The translations under genes and the position numbers were made by a program. The notes beneath the pieces are model-generated. The model worked only from the letters and a program-made list of their open reading frames with translations, did no database searches and had not been told where the DNA came from. A stretch of DNA of 64,000 nt from Saprospiraceae bacterium (GTDB taxonomy: Bacteria > Bacteroidota > Bacteroidia > Chitinophagales > Saprospiraceae). Position 1 is the first letter of the stretch. Every line of letters starts with the position of its first letter. Shown here piece by piece: positions 1 to 9,073 of the stretch. The stretch lies in contig JADKDE010000001.1 of NCBI GenBank assembly GCA_016718505.1, forward strand, positions 765,501 through 829,500. The letters run 5' to 3'.

Positions 1-9
1 CATTATTTT

Positions 10-133
10 GGGCGTCCCCTTACTCTCGTCTTCAAGACGAGATTAGGTCGCACTCTTCATGGGTCCCGTCTCGCCTGAAAGTCGAGACTCTCGGCTGGAC
101 AGCCGAGACCATTCCGATTGCTGACGCGCTGGG
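10..133 (+). repeat. Structured intergenic repeat, copy A (cloverleaf-like)
   Basis: Closing stem GCGTC (12-16) with GACGC (123-127). Inside it is a hairpin whose arms are 24-31 and 35-42, then the conserved motif CGCACTC plus ATGG (59-62), which can pair with CCAT (109-112). That stem encloses two more hairpins: GTCTCG (68-73) with CGAGAC (83-88), and TCTCGGCT (89-96) with AGCCGAGA (101-108). The 3' part reads CCATTCCGATTGCTGACGC. The same plan recurs at 19335-19452, 51979-52077 (minus) and, degraded, 16665-16770 (minus). The arms differ in sequence but still pair. No coding content. It lies just upstream of the promoter of the esterase gene. Function unknown; it could be a MITE/REP-like element or an RNA. 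Confidence 0.8.
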
Positions 134-172
134 TTTATTATTCGACTCGCATGGCCTCTATATTTTACACTC

Positions 173-202
173 TTTGAGTACCAAATAAAATTGTTAAATT
201 TG
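173..202 (+). promoter_or_regulatory. Bacteroidota-type promoter of the esterase gene
   Basis: TTTG (173-176), 18-nt spacer, TAAATTTG (195-202). This fits the Bacteroidota -33 TTTG / -7 TAnnTTTG consensus. Transcription would start near 208, which makes an upstream in-frame codon at 191 unlikely as the start and supports ATG at 242. Confidence 0.6.
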
Positions 203-241
203 CCTTTTAATTCAAACCAAGTTAATTTTTTTATTAGGACT

Positions 242-1213
242 ATGATTGACATAAAGAGACTCTTTTTACTTTTAAATTTCAGCTTTGTTATCGCGCAATG
301 TTGGGCTCAGGTTGCCGTCAAAGATTCTTTCAAATATGCCCCATTTCAGGTACCAAGTTTTGGCAAGATCGAGCGAATCGATTCTTTTGCTTCGATGTAC
401 GTAGATGCTAGAAATATCGATATTTGGTTGCCCGAAACCTATAATGATTCAACCAGATACCCTGTGATTTATATGCACGATGGGCAGATGCTGTTTGATA
501 CAGCTTACACTTGGAATCACAGGGAGTGGCGTGTCGATGAGACCATGCATGAGTTGATAGCTGCTCGCAAGTTACCTCCAGCGATCGTTGTCGGAGTTTG
601 GAATAGTGGTAAAATGCGGCACAGCGATTATTTCCCAGAAAAACCCTTCAACTCTTTGCCTCAGACCACCCAAGACTCAGTATATAAGGCCCTGCGACAC
701 ACAGGACAAAATTATTTTTTCGGCAAGGTCCAATCTGACAATTACCTTAAATTCCTTACTACAGAGCTGAAGCCTTTCATCGATAGTACATTTCGAACTA
801 AACCCGACTCCATGAATACTGTTATCATGGGGAGCAGCATGGGAGGGCTCATTTCCATTTATGCACTTTGCGAATATCCTCATATTTTTGGGCGAGCTGC
901 GTGTCTGTCAACGCATTGGATTGGGGTTGGTCCCAAAGAAAAATTTCCGATACCAGAGGCTTTTCAAAAATACTTGAAGAAACATCTTCCCAAATCAAAA
1001 TACCATAGGATTTACTTTGATTATGGAATGGTTGGATTAGATAGTAATTATAAGACGCATCAAGTTTTGGTCAATAGGATCATGAAATCTAAAGGTTATT
1101 CCAAGAAGAACTGGCTGACAAAAGAATTTAAACACGACGACCATACGGAAGTAGCTTGGAGCAAAAGACTTCATATACCTTTGTCTTTTTTATTCATGCA
1201 TTATAAATATTGA
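242..1213 (+). CDS. Secreted alpha/beta-hydrolase, putative esterase (esterase D/Fes family)
   Basis: Predicted 323-residue exported esterase of the PF00756 type. The N-terminus is a signal peptide (MIDIKRLFLLL..., cleavage near CWAQ). The fold's early segment contains PVIYMHDGQ, and the nucleophile elbow GSSMGG lies about two thirds into the protein. The likely catalytic His is in the C-terminal HDDHTE segment. The start at 242 is preferred over 191 because the latter overlaps the promoter and would put 17 residues before the signal peptide. The next gene starts inside its stop codon (TTGA overlap), suggesting an operon. Substrate unknown. Related family members cleave siderophore, feruloyl or carbohydrate esters; nothing here chooses between them. 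Confidence 0.8.
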   Translation: MIDIKRLFLLLNFSFVIAQCWAQVAVKDSFKYAPFQVPSFGKIERIDSFASMYVDARNIDIWLPETYNDSTRYPVIYMHDGQMLFDTAYTWNHREWRVDETMHELIAARKLPPAIVVGVWNSGKMRHSDYFPEKPFNSLPQTTQDSVYKALRHTGQNYFFGKVQSDNYLKFLTTELKPFIDSTFRTKPDSMNTVIMGSSMGGLISIYALCEYPHIFGRAACLSTHWIGVGPKEKFPIPEAFQKYLKKHLPKSKYHRIYFDYGMVGLDSNYKTHQVLVNRIMKSKGYSKKNWLTKEFKHDDHTEVAWSKRLHIPLSFLFMHYKY

Positions 1214-2190
1214 ATAAAGGATTGAACAACAATAAGCAAAAATATTATTTGCCCGAATTCCAAGAGAAGCTGCCCATTTTTATGAAAAAATGGTGGCTGG
1301 ATGCCGTATGTCCAAATCAGTGGGATGTCGTTTGTTCCTTTGACAAAGAAAATAATATCAATGGTGTTTTAGTCTATTATTATTTCAAGCAATTCGGTAT
1401 TTTCAGCTCAATAGGAATGCCTCCGCTGACGCAGTTTTCAGGTATTTGGTTTGACTATCCGAACAATATAGTCCATTTGCATCAACGGTACAAGCACGCA
1501 AAGGATATCGCAGACGAACTGATGGATCAATTGCCAAAAGTGGATTTTTACCAACAACAATTTCATTTTTCTTGGGGAGATTGGCAGCCATTTTATTGGA
1601 AAGGATACAGGCAGAATACTCGATATACTTTTTTTATAGCCAATCAGCCCAATATTGATCTTTTATGGGAAAATCTTAAAGGAAAAGTTAGGACAAGCAT
1701 TCGAAAGGCCCAATCTTTGTTAAAAATTGAAGAAAATGTTGAAATTTCTACCTTAATAAGGTTTCAGAATATGACATTTTCGAAAAAAAATATAAATAGC
1801 CCTCTTTCCAATGATTTGATTCAAAATATGGTTAAGCATTCATTGAATGAAAAAAGTTGTAAATCATGGAAAGCCATCGATAAACAAGGGACGATATATG
1901 GAATCGTTTATATAGTCTATGACGAAACGACGGTTTATCTGCTTTTTTCTAACATTGACCATACATTGCCGAACCTCGGTGCAATATATTTATTGATCTG
2001 GGAGGCTATATTATTTGCAATGAAAACGGGTCGAAACTTCGATTTTGAAGGGACGATGCTACAAGAAGTTGAGTCTGTTTTCAGAGGATTTGGTGCCGAG
2101 ATGAAACCATATTTTAAAGTTTATAAGTTCAAAAATGGGTGGATGGAAGCCCTTAATTTTCTCACCAATCAAAGATTCATTAAACTTTGA
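1210..2190 (+). CDS. FemAB/GNAT-like acyltransferase
   Basis: A 326-residue protein. The opening FMKKWWLDAVC resembles the first conserved block of FemAB-like/Acetyltransf_6 proteins, and the C-terminal GAIYLLIWEAI...FDFEGTM block resembles the usual acyl-CoA or aminoacyl-tRNA binding half of this fold. These proteins transfer acyl or aminoacyl groups to sugars or peptides in cell-envelope precursors; the substrate here is not visible. The start is TTG overlapping the previous stop (TTGA). The conserved block begins 25 residues in, so a later ATG at 1282 would cut it. It lies between an esterase and an (alpha/alpha) toroid protein, which hints at glycan work (inference). Confidence 0.65.
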   Translation: MNKGLNNNKQKYYLPEFQEKLPIFMKKWWLDAVCPNQWDVVCSFDKENNINGVLVYYYFKQFGIFSSIGMPPLTQFSGIWFDYPNNIVHLHQRYKHAKDIADELMDQLPKVDFYQQQFHFSWGDWQPFYWKGYRQNTRYTFFIANQPNIDLLWENLKGKVRTSIRKAQSLLKIEENVEISTLIRFQNMTFSKKNINSPLSNDLIQNMVKHSLNEKSCKSWKAIDKQGTIYGIVYIVYDETTVYLLFSNIDHTLPNLGAIYLLIWEAILFAMKTGRNFDFEGTMLQEVESVFRGFGAEMKPYFKVYKFKNGWMEALNFLTNQRFIKL

Positions 2191-3278
2191 AAGCCGCCGT
2201 TTGGACCAACGAATTTGAAGCAAGGACGAAAGATTCCTTGCGATGGCTCAAACATAGCTTCGACGCAACCAATCAACAAGGATCAGCCGCTTCGTTTGTC
2301 CTGATAAGCAGAAAAGGACCCTTTTGGAACAAAGCCTATCCAGAAACCACAGGTTATATCATCGAGACCATGCTGGGCTACTACAAGATATTTGGGGAGC
2401 CTTGGATCAAGGATTATGCGCTCAATGCCGCTGACTGGCTTCTTGGATTGCAATATGAAGATGGAGCTTTTCCTGCTGGGTATTTAGGTACGAAACAAAA
2501 AAGTATTTTCAATACTGGACAAATTCTCTTTGGACTTCTTGCTGCCCATGAACTGACCAACGAATCCAAATATTTATTGGGTGCTGAACGCGCTACGAGA
2601 TGGTTGGCAAATTCTGTATCTAAAGATGGTTCTTGGGATAAATTTAATTTTGTGCCAGGTTATTCTCCAACGTATTACACGAGAGTTATTTGGCCAATGA
2701 TGATGGTGAATGATCGAGTAAGAGACAAAAATATAACAGATCAAACTCTAAAAGCACTTACATTTTATAAGAATAGAATCGAGGGATGCAAAATAAATGG
2801 CATGGCTTTCCATGAAAATCAGGCTGCATTTACACATACGATTGCATATACTTTGAGGGGTTTTTTGGAATGTGCACATCTCTTAAATGACGATAAATTA
2901 ATGGATACGATTTCCAACCATTTCATTTTAATATTTGAAAAAATAATGCAGGACGGTCGTTTGGCGGGTCGATATGATGTCAACTGGAATTCTGACTTGT
3001 CCTTTGAGTGTCTCACGGGAAATGCACAAATGACCTTGAATTTTGCACGTATGTTTGAACTAACAGGTGACAACAAATTTTTTGACGCAGCGATCCTTTT
3101 GTGGGATAAAAACTATGACATGCAATCGAGAATGCCATTTTCTAGCTTAAAAGGTGGTATCGCAGGCTCCAAACCCATCTGGGGCCCCTATATGACATGG
3201 GAATATCCCAACTGGGCAGCGAAGTTCTACCTAGATGCCTACCTCATCATGATGAAATTGATCAATAGAAAAGCCTAA
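2187..3278 (+). CDS. (alpha/alpha)-toroid six-hairpin-type protein, glycan-related
   Basis: A 363-residue soluble protein without an obvious signal peptide. It has regularly spaced helical hairpins with aromatic and Gly-rich turns (FWNKAYPETTGY, AADWLLGLQYEDGAF, FNTGQILFGLLAA, LTGNAQMTLNFARM, KPIWGPYMTWEYPNWAAKF). This pattern is typical of six-hairpin glycosidase-fold proteins encoded in polysaccharide clusters. It starts with TTG overlapping the upstream stop (TTGA), the second such junction in a row, so translation is probably coupled. Its end overlaps the convergent ATP-grasp gene by 4 bp. The exact reaction cannot be named: hydrolase, epimerase and lyase members all share this fold. Confidence 0.5.
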   Translation: MKAAVWTNEFEARTKDSLRWLKHSFDATNQQGSAASFVLISRKGPFWNKAYPETTGYIIETMLGYYKIFGEPWIKDYALNAADWLLGLQYEDGAFPAGYLGTKQKSIFNTGQILFGLLAAHELTNESKYLLGAERATRWLANSVSKDGSWDKFNFVPGYSPTYYTRVIWPMMMVNDRVRDKNITDQTLKALTFYKNRIEGCKINGMAFHENQAAFTHTIAYTLRGFLECAHLLNDDKLMDTISNHFILIFEKIMQDGRLAGRYDVNWNSDLSFECLTGNAQMTLNFARMFELTGDNKFFDAAILLWDKNYDMQSRMPFSSLKGGIAGSKPIWGPYMTWEYPNWAAKFYLDAYLIMMKLINRKA

Positions 3279-4486
3279 GTTTTAGCCCTATTGGGGACTG
3301 GTGCGCTAGCATGAAATTCCCTTGCAACAACTCCAGCATACTCATCCAATAATTGAATGACTCGTGCTCGGCTTTCAGAGGTGACGATACAACCGACGTG
3401 ATTGGCTTTATTAAGCTTCCATACTACTTCTTTCGCATTAAAGCAATTTTGGTCGGGGTGTTCTTGCCGCGCAAGTGATACGATGATGCCGCCTGTGTCA
3501 TCTTTGGATTTAGGAATTTTGTATTTTTCATTGGCAGCCATAGCCCGCTCCAGCCTAGCCCATTCTTTCCAAAGATTTACTCCCTTGGCAAAATAAACCA
3601 TCTCAGCCAGATGCGCACCACCAACACGACTTGAAGTTTCCAAAAACAAAAACTCTCCTGTTTCTTTTGATTTTATATATTCTGAATGGGAAGCACTGTA
3701 TTGCATCCCAAATGCTTTCAAAACTTTAGCGTTCAATTCTCTCAAAGCTTTGTCGTCCTCTGATCCAGTCTCTACCGTCATAGACCTAAATATACCACCG
3801 CCGTGCGCGACTTCCATGGGCGTTGCCAGATATCTGGAACAACAAGTAAATACAATCTTACCCTCGTAACTGATAGAATCCACGTGATAAACGTCTCCAG
3901 GCCTAAAGGCCTCTATTAGAAAATTGCTTCTATTGTCTCCTTTTTTGTTGATTATAGCCCAAGCTTCATCTTTTGTATGAACCTTTGTGATGCCTGTTGC
4001 AGAGGCTTCAGATCTCGGTTTGATGAGCCAAGGACCAGGCACCGTATCCAGATAGTGATTTAATTCGTCATTATTAAAAAGCTTTGAAAAGGTTGGTACA
4101 GCAATATTGTTGTCCTTCGCTTGTATCCGCATAGCAAGTTTATCTCTAAAATATCTTGCTGTAGTTTGTCCCATTCCTGGTATTCTAAATTCTTCTCTGA
4201 TTTCAGCTCCTTTTTCCACATCAAAATCATCCAAAGAGACTACTCTATCTATCTTTTTCGTCGTAAGTAAGTGTGCAATCCCCGCTTTGACGTGCTCCAT
4301 ATTCCAGTTGTTATTTATATCCTGCTGTATAAAAAACGTTTCATCGATATGATTTGTAGGCCAAGGCTCGTTTTTTAATTTATGTGAAGTCAATAAATAA
4401 ACAGTGCAACCCGCTTCTTTCGCACCAATCATAAAATCTTCACCTTTGAAAAATGAAGTCACACACAATATGGAAATGGATTTCAT
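3275..4486 (-). CDS. ATP-grasp domain protein (carbamoyl-phosphate synthase/biotin carboxylase-like)
   Basis: A 403-residue cytoplasmic ligase. The N-terminal Rossmann-like preATP-grasp region (SISILCVTSFFKG, GCTVYLLTS) is followed by an ATP-grasp fold with the nucleotide-binding PWLIKPRSEASATGI segment near residue 155 and a metal-binding FLFLETSSRVGG segment near 270-280. ATP-grasp enzymes join a carboxylate to an amine or thiol through an acyl phosphate; stand-alone members like this often make small peptides or amino-acid conjugates. The downstream aminopeptidase gene at 4497-5969 ends 10 bp from its start, so the two may be co-transcribed. Substrate unknown. Confidence 0.7.
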   Translation of the reverse strand: MKSISILCVTSFFKGEDFMIGAKEAGCTVYLLTSHKLKNEPWPTNHIDETFFIQQDINNNWNMEHVKAGIAHLLTTKKIDRVVSLDDFDVEKGAEIREEFRIPGMGQTTARYFRDKLAMRIQAKDNNIAVPTFSKLFNNDELNHYLDTVPGPWLIKPRSEASATGITKVHTKDEAWAIINKKGDNRSNFLIEAFRPGDVYHVDSISYEGKIVFTCCSRYLATPMEVAHGGGIFRSMTVETGSEDDKALRELNAKVLKAFGMQYSASHSEYIKSKETGEFLFLETSSRVGGAHLAEMVYFAKGVNLWKEWARLERAMAANEKYKIPKSKDDTGGIIVSLARQEHPDQNCFNAKEVVWKLNKANHVGCIVTSESRARVIQLLDEYAGVVAREFHASAPVPNRAKT

Positions 4487-4496
4487 ATATTATTAA

Positions 4497-5969
4497 TTAT
4501 TTTTTTGTTTGAGATTTTAAAAATTCAAAAAGCAATCTTATGCCCCAAGAGGTTCCACTGCGATTCATTGAAAATTCATTGTCGGTATAGGCTACCCCAG
4601 CGATATCCAAATGAACCCATTTTGGGTGCTCTTCGGTAAAATATTCTAAAAATTTTGCAGCGGTAATAGCCCCAGCAACTGGCTTTCCACTCAGATTTTT
4701 TATATCTGCAATGTCGGATTGCATGTCTTCTTTATAAATGTCCCAAAGCGGCAATCTCCAAACCTTTTCTCCAAAGGTCTGACCCAAATTTTCGAGACTT
4801 GCGGAGATTTCATTGTCATTAGAAAACATGCCTGCAGCCGCAGAACCCAAAGCCATGATACAATTGCCAGTAAGCGTAGCCAAGTCTATGATTATTTGCG
4901 GGTTGAAATTTTTGACGATATAGGAAAGTCCATCTGCTAAAATCAATCTACCTTCTGCATCCGTATCAATGACTTCTATGGTTTTTCCACTATAAGACCC
5001 TATTACATCCCCAGGCTTGATGGCAAGTCCATCGACCGTGTTTTCAGTAGAAGGTACGATTGCTACAAGGTTGACTTTAAGATTCATTTTTGCAGCTATG
5101 TCGATAGTGCCTAAGACTGCTGCAGCACCTCCCATATCGCTCTTCATCATATGCATATTAGCACTTGGTTTTAAGGAAATCCCCCCAGTGTCGAAAGTTA
5201 CTCCTTTGCCTACCAGACCTATCGTTGGGCCTCCAGGATTACCAAGGTATTGAGCGATGATGAAAACTGGAGGATTTTCACTTCCTTTGCTTACCGCCAG
5301 TAAAGCCTCAAGACCCTTATTTTCGCATTGGGCTTTATCTAGAATATCTACCGAGTATCCGTTCTTAATTCCACTGTTTTTGGCCCAATTGGCTAGGATC
5401 TGAGGATATTTTTTATTGGATGGACTATTGACCAAATCAAAAATCGACATTTGAGTCTCAGAAATTTGACGAGTTTCTTCAATCCATTGATTCCAATGGT
5501 CGTTTTTGTTATCACATTGGAGGACGATTCTTGTTATTTTATCGCCTTGAAAAGGTGCACACCCATTCTTATCCGCCTTGAATAGTTTTATACAATATCC
5601 ACCCAGCAATACGCCATTCAAAGCCGCTTTATAAGTCCATTCTAGATTTTCAGGGCTAACCATGGTTTCGATGGCAATATCTCCGCTCAGTCTGTTTTTG
5701 TTTTGATGCACATACAGCCTGAAAGCCTTTAAATATTCAGCAAAGCCTGGTTTTTTTCCCAAACCCAACAGGACGATATGTTTATCCTGATATAAAAAAT
5801 GAAAAACTTCTTTTGCCTCAGCCTTAAAATTATTTAGTAGGATACCTGAGCTCAATTGATATCTTGATTCTAACGTTTTTAAGTAGTTTTCTAAATCATG
5901 ATTGCTTTCTAAGGCAATTATCGAAAAGTTGGATAGTTCATTATCTATTTGCTTTTGAAGAATATTCAT
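4497..5969 (-). CDS. pepA: Leucyl aminopeptidase, M17 family
   Basis: A 490-residue dizinc aminopeptidase that removes N-terminal residues from peptides in the cytoplasm. The catalytic C-terminal half carries GLVGKGVTFDTGG, the MKSDMGGAA block and the signature TDAEGRLILADGL, providing the Lys/Asp/Glu metal ligands. In the signature the usual leading Asn is Asp (DTDAEGRL), a conservative change. The N-terminal 170 residues form the less conserved macro-like domain. Length is normal for the family. It is followed 10 bp later by the ATP-grasp gene on the same strand. Confidence 0.9.
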   Translation of the reverse strand: MNILQKQIDNELSNFSIIALESNHDLENYLKTLESRYQLSSGILLNNFKAEAKEVFHFLYQDKHIVLLGLGKKPGFAEYLKAFRLYVHQNKNRLSGDIAIETMVSPENLEWTYKAALNGVLLGGYCIKLFKADKNGCAPFQGDKITRIVLQCDNKNDHWNQWIEETRQISETQMSIFDLVNSPSNKKYPQILANWAKNSGIKNGYSVDILDKAQCENKGLEALLAVSKGSENPPVFIIAQYLGNPGGPTIGLVGKGVTFDTGGISLKPSANMHMMKSDMGGAAAVLGTIDIAAKMNLKVNLVAIVPSTENTVDGLAIKPGDVIGSYSGKTIEVIDTDAEGRLILADGLSYIVKNFNPQIIIDLATLTGNCIMALGSAAAGMFSNDNEISASLENLGQTFGEKVWRLPLWDIYKEDMQSDIADIKNLSGKPVAGAITAAKFLEYFTEEHPKWVHLDIAGVAYTDNEFSMNRSGTSWGIRLLFEFLKSQTKK

Positions 5970-6030
5970 TAAAACTTGTTTTTATTTAGTGCTAAAAATA
6001 TTATATTTTTTATAAATTTTTTAAGAAAAA

Positions 6031-6891
6031 TTACAAACCAATGGATTTATTTACGCCAGATATTTTTAATTCGTAGATACTCCCTTCTTTACTGGATTCA
6101 TCGTCGTTATCTACGCAAATCCAAAAAAACATATCTTCATGGCTGGTACCTACATAAGTGAGCCCTTCCACTTTGAGGGTATCATTGATTTTGATAATTC
6201 TCGAAGTCTTCCAAGTATTAGGATCTAGCTCCGCCCAAAAAGATCCTTTATTCACACCATCCAAATAGGTGTCGATAGTATCTTCGCACGCTGCTGTAAT
6301 ATACACCCTTGAGTTGTGGTAGCAGACATCGGTTATTGTAGCTTGGATATTATCGATTTTTGGAAGGCTGATGGGTTGGAAGCTCAAGAGTTTAAATTCC
6401 GTAAATGTTAAATTGCAAGTAAGGGTAAAAACGCCATTTTGTGCCTTGGGGCCATTGCCTCTATTAAAAAGAAAAAGCGTTTCACCGACCATGAATCCTC
6501 CTTCGATATTCAAATCGGCCGCATCCATCCCAAATTCCTTTAAAAAGGCATTATAAATCAAACTAAAATTTATTTCTTTGTTTTTGTTAGGATTTTTTAT
6601 TTCAAATAAATAAGCATTTTGCCTCCTCGGTGTCGAACCTGATCCAAGCGCGAGGAGATAATCATTGATTTTGAATAGAGCCTCAAGATCCTTTTTTTCG
6701 GATTTTATTTCCATCCTAGGACGTTCCGTTAGGGCTTTTATCGGATGTTCAAGACCTATTTTTTTTGATATATCCAATGAATACAAAGCATTATAATTGT
6801 CTCCGATTAGATATAGTTTTTTATCGATCAATTGCAGTCCTGAACAAGAAGGTATGGGTACGGTGAATAATTTATGTAAATATATTTCCAT
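6031..6891 (-). CDS. DUF6929-like predicted beta-propeller protein
   Basis: A 286-residue protein with short repeated beta-rich segments (SCSGLQLIDKKLYLIGDN, NDYLLALGSGST, GGFMVGETLFLFNRGNG, VEGLTYVGTS), consistent with a propeller or phytase-like fold and resembling Bacteroidota proteins grouped as DUF6929. ATG at 6891 is chosen because it leaves a 10-bp gap after the upstream PAP2-like gene, whereas the longer reading would overlap it. No signal peptide is evident at this start. Function unknown; probably in one operon with the upstream membrane protein. Confidence 0.5.
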   Translation of the reverse strand: MEIYLHKLFTVPIPSCSGLQLIDKKLYLIGDNYNALYSLDISKKIGLEHPIKALTERPRMEIKSEKKDLEALFKINDYLLALGSGSTPRRQNAYLFEIKNPNKNKEINFSLIYNAFLKEFGMDAADLNIEGGFMVGETLFLFNRGNGPKAQNGVFTLTCNLTFTEFKLLSFQPISLPKIDNIQATITDVCYHNSRVYITAACEDTIDTYLDGVNKGSFWAELDPNTWKTSRIIKINDTLKVEGLTYVGTSHEDMFFWICVDNDDESSKEGSIYELKISGVNKSIGL

Positions 6892-6901
6892 ACATTTTAA
6901 C

Positions 6902-7576
6902 TTATGAAAAATATGAAGAAAAAATAAAGCAGCCAAACATTACAGAAATAAACCCAATGAAATATCCCCCCAAAATTTCATCCATTTTATGTGCTTTCTG
7001 ATACATCCTCAGGCTTCCAACAGCACCTACCATAGCTATGCAAAAAGCTATGATGACCACATAATGAACATTAAGGGACAGGCCGAATAGGAATGGAAAG
7101 GACCAATAAAATACTTTATATCTAAAAATTAAATAAACCACAAGGCATAAAAAGCTCATGCTCCCAATGCTATGTATGCTTATTTTGGAAAACAAATTTA
7201 ACAAAAAGGTCAGCGACATACTGATCGTGGCTGCTAGTAGTGCTATTTTTACGGGCTCCGGAAACCCATTATTATGCCTAAACGTGATAAAGGTCCAAAA
7301 GTACAAGATGATGGTCACCATTATCGGACCAATTCTTTCATTTTTTGTTTCCAATTGGATCGAATCTACAAAGCCAATCATTTTCATCAACCAAACAGAG
7401 ATCGCTGGTAAGAAAAATGTCGAAAAACCTAAAATCAACCAAAGGTGTTTATTTCCCCCAAAGCTATCATAGGGAAAAAGTATGGGATTCGCAATGAAAC
7501 ACATGATACTAAAATAGGTAACCATCCATAAAGGATGAAATACAAAAGCTAATATAGAACTGATTTTCGTCTTCAT
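6902..7576 (-). CDS. PAP2-like integral membrane protein
   Basis: A 224-residue protein with about six hydrophobic helices. The segment FSKISIHSIGSMSF corresponds to the conserved His-containing block of PAP2/phosphatidic-acid-phosphatase-like proteins, but the full KX6RP and SRXXXXXHXXXD signature is not clear, so phosphatase activity is uncertain. ATG at 7576 is chosen because GGAGG stands a few bases upstream on the minus strand, an unusually good Shine-Dalgarno for this phylum. It precedes the DUF6929-like gene by 10 bp. Confidence 0.6.
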   Translation of the reverse strand: MKTKISSILAFVFHPLWMVTYFSIMCFIANPILFPYDSFGGNKHLWLILGFSTFFLPAISVWLMKMIGFVDSIQLETKNERIGPIMVTIILYFWTFITFRHNNGFPEPVKIALLAATISMSLTFLLNLFSKISIHSIGSMSFLCLVVYLIFRYKVFYWSFPFLFGLSLNVHYVVIIAFCIAMVGAVGSLRMYQKAHKMDEILGGYFIGFISVMFGCFIFSSYFS

Positions 7577-7970
7577 AATGTTCCTCCACAAATCAAAAGT
7601 AATATAAACACAAATCTATTATAAATGGCAAAAAAAATAGACTTCCTGAACATAATTACAAGACATTTGGTGATTTTTATTCTCAAACCCTCATCAGGGC
7701 GAATTTATTAAAACTTAAAATTGAGTTAAATATTTAGCCATTTTGAAAGACAATATTTAATGTAAATTGCAGTTATATAGGAGATTATATATATGCGATA
7801 CACAACTATATTAAATAATTTAACTAGGAGAGCGGCCACCGAATTTTAACATTTCGTCCAGTTTAAATAATTATATTATTTTTGTGATAACTTATAAGAT
7901 CAAGAAATTATTTGAGTTCTTTATAAATGTATTTTTTTAAAATTTACTTAATTTATTAAAATTAAAACTG
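7577..7970. other. Gene-free divergent spacer
   Basis: A 394-base AT-rich spacer between the divergent PAP2-like and ompH genes. A -7-like box TATTTTTG lies at 7877-7884, facing ompH. No convincing -33 element, hairpin, RNA gene or ORF was found in the rest. Confidence 0.5.
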
Positions 7971-8489
7971 ATGAAAAAAATAGTCGTTCTTTTAGTCTTT
8001 TTGATGTCAAATATTGGATTGGGTATAGCCCAAAAAGTTGCTATTGTAGATATTGGTGCTGTCTTGGAAGTCGTTCCTGAATACAAAAAAGCGCAAGAAG
8101 ATTTGGATAAAATATCCACTCAATGGAGACAAGAAATAAACCAAGAATTGGACAAGATAAAAAGCATGTACAATAAATATCAAGCAGAGCAGGTGATCAT
8201 GAGTGATGAAATGCGTAAACAAAAGGAGGATGAAATCACCAAAAAGGAAAAAGAGGTGAGAGAATTGCAGAAAGAAAAATTTGGCCCAGAAGGTACCCTT
8301 TTCAAAAAAAGACAAGAACTCATCAAGCCAATACAAGATCGTGTATTTAAAGCAGTACAGGATTATGCCACCGAAAAAGCATACGATGTAGTGCTTGATA
8401 AATCATCTTCTTCTGGTATCTTATTCGCCAATGCCGCTATTGAAAAAACGGCGGATATCATCAGAAAACTTGGCATTACCATTAAGTAA
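7971..8489 (+). CDS. OmpH/Skp family periplasmic chaperone (copy 1)
   Basis: A 172-residue exported protein. It has a signal peptide ending near GIAQ, then KVAIVDIGAVLEVVPEYKKA, the standard Skp beta strand and oligomerisation start. A charged coiled-coil tentacle region (about residues 50-110) follows, then the return strand with AYDVVLDKSSSSGILFAN. Skp trimers hold unfolded outer-membrane proteins in the periplasm. Bacteroidota often carry tandem ompH genes, as here: a second copy starts 52 bp downstream, followed by murI. Confidence 0.9.
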   Translation: MKKIVVLLVFLMSNIGLGIAQKVAIVDIGAVLEVVPEYKKAQEDLDKISTQWRQEINQELDKIKSMYNKYQAEQVIMSDEMRKQKEDEITKKEKEVRELQKEKFGPEGTLFKKRQELIKPIQDRVFKAVQDYATEKAYDVVLDKSSSSGILFANAAIEKTADIIRKLGITIK

Positions 8490-8540
8490 GCTTCGAACTC
8501 AATCAAGTATCTTTAATAAAAAATCAATAATAAAATTTAA

Positions 8541-9073
8541 ATGAAAAATTTTCAAATTGTAATTTTTGCTGTTATTTGTACATTAGGTACACTTAACTTG
8601 AATGCTCAAAAAATAGGATATCTCAATTCACAAGCGTTGTTAGTGGATATTCCAGAGGTAAAACAAGCCGATAGTGCTTTAGATGATTTGCAAAAAGTCC
8701 TCCAAAAAAAGGCCAGCAAATGGTCGAGGAACTACAAGCCAAGTATCAAGATTTGGCCAAAAAGGAAAAGCAAGGTGAGATAGCTCCCAAAGTATTGGAA
8801 GAAGAAGCAAAAAAACTAAAGGAAAAAGAAGCTGAAATCGGCAAGTTTGAGCAGGATATGCAAAGACAATTGGCCGAGAAAAGAGAAAGCTTGATGAAGC
8901 CAATTTATGATCGTATCAATGTTATCATAAAGGATATATCAAAAGAAAAAGGATTTCAATACGTGCTCGATGCGTCCAACGGTTTTATCCTATACGCCGA
9001 CGAAACTCAAGATATTACTGCTTTGATAAAAACAAAATTGGGTGCCGCTACAACATCTCCAGCAGGTAAGTAA
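8541..9073 (+). CDS. OmpH/Skp family chaperone (copy 2), one frameshift
   Basis: The signal peptide and first strand (AQKIGYLNSQALLVDIPEVK) are in one frame. After the A7 run at 8704-8710 the coiled coil and C-terminal strand (QYVLDASNGFILYAD) continue in the -1 frame to 9073. One extra A (A8) would restore a single 178-residue Skp protein closely matching copy 1. In the reading frame the site is CAA AAA AAG, containing the heptamer A_AAA_AAG used for -1 slippage in dnaX. No Shine-Dalgarno-like stimulator or well-spaced hairpin is visible, so assembly error or real mutation is more likely than programmed shifting. The end overlaps murI. Confidence 0.75.

Noticed and set aside
43..252. 69-codon minus-strand frame at the window start
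   Set aside because: It covers repeat copy A and the esterase promoter; its Arg/Ser-rich translation comes from the hairpin arms.
8711..8758. GGCCA/TGGCC pairing after the ompH2 slippery site as a frameshift stimulator
   Set aside because: The stem starts immediately at the heptamer and has a 38-base loop; known stimulators lie 5-9 bases downstream with stable stems.
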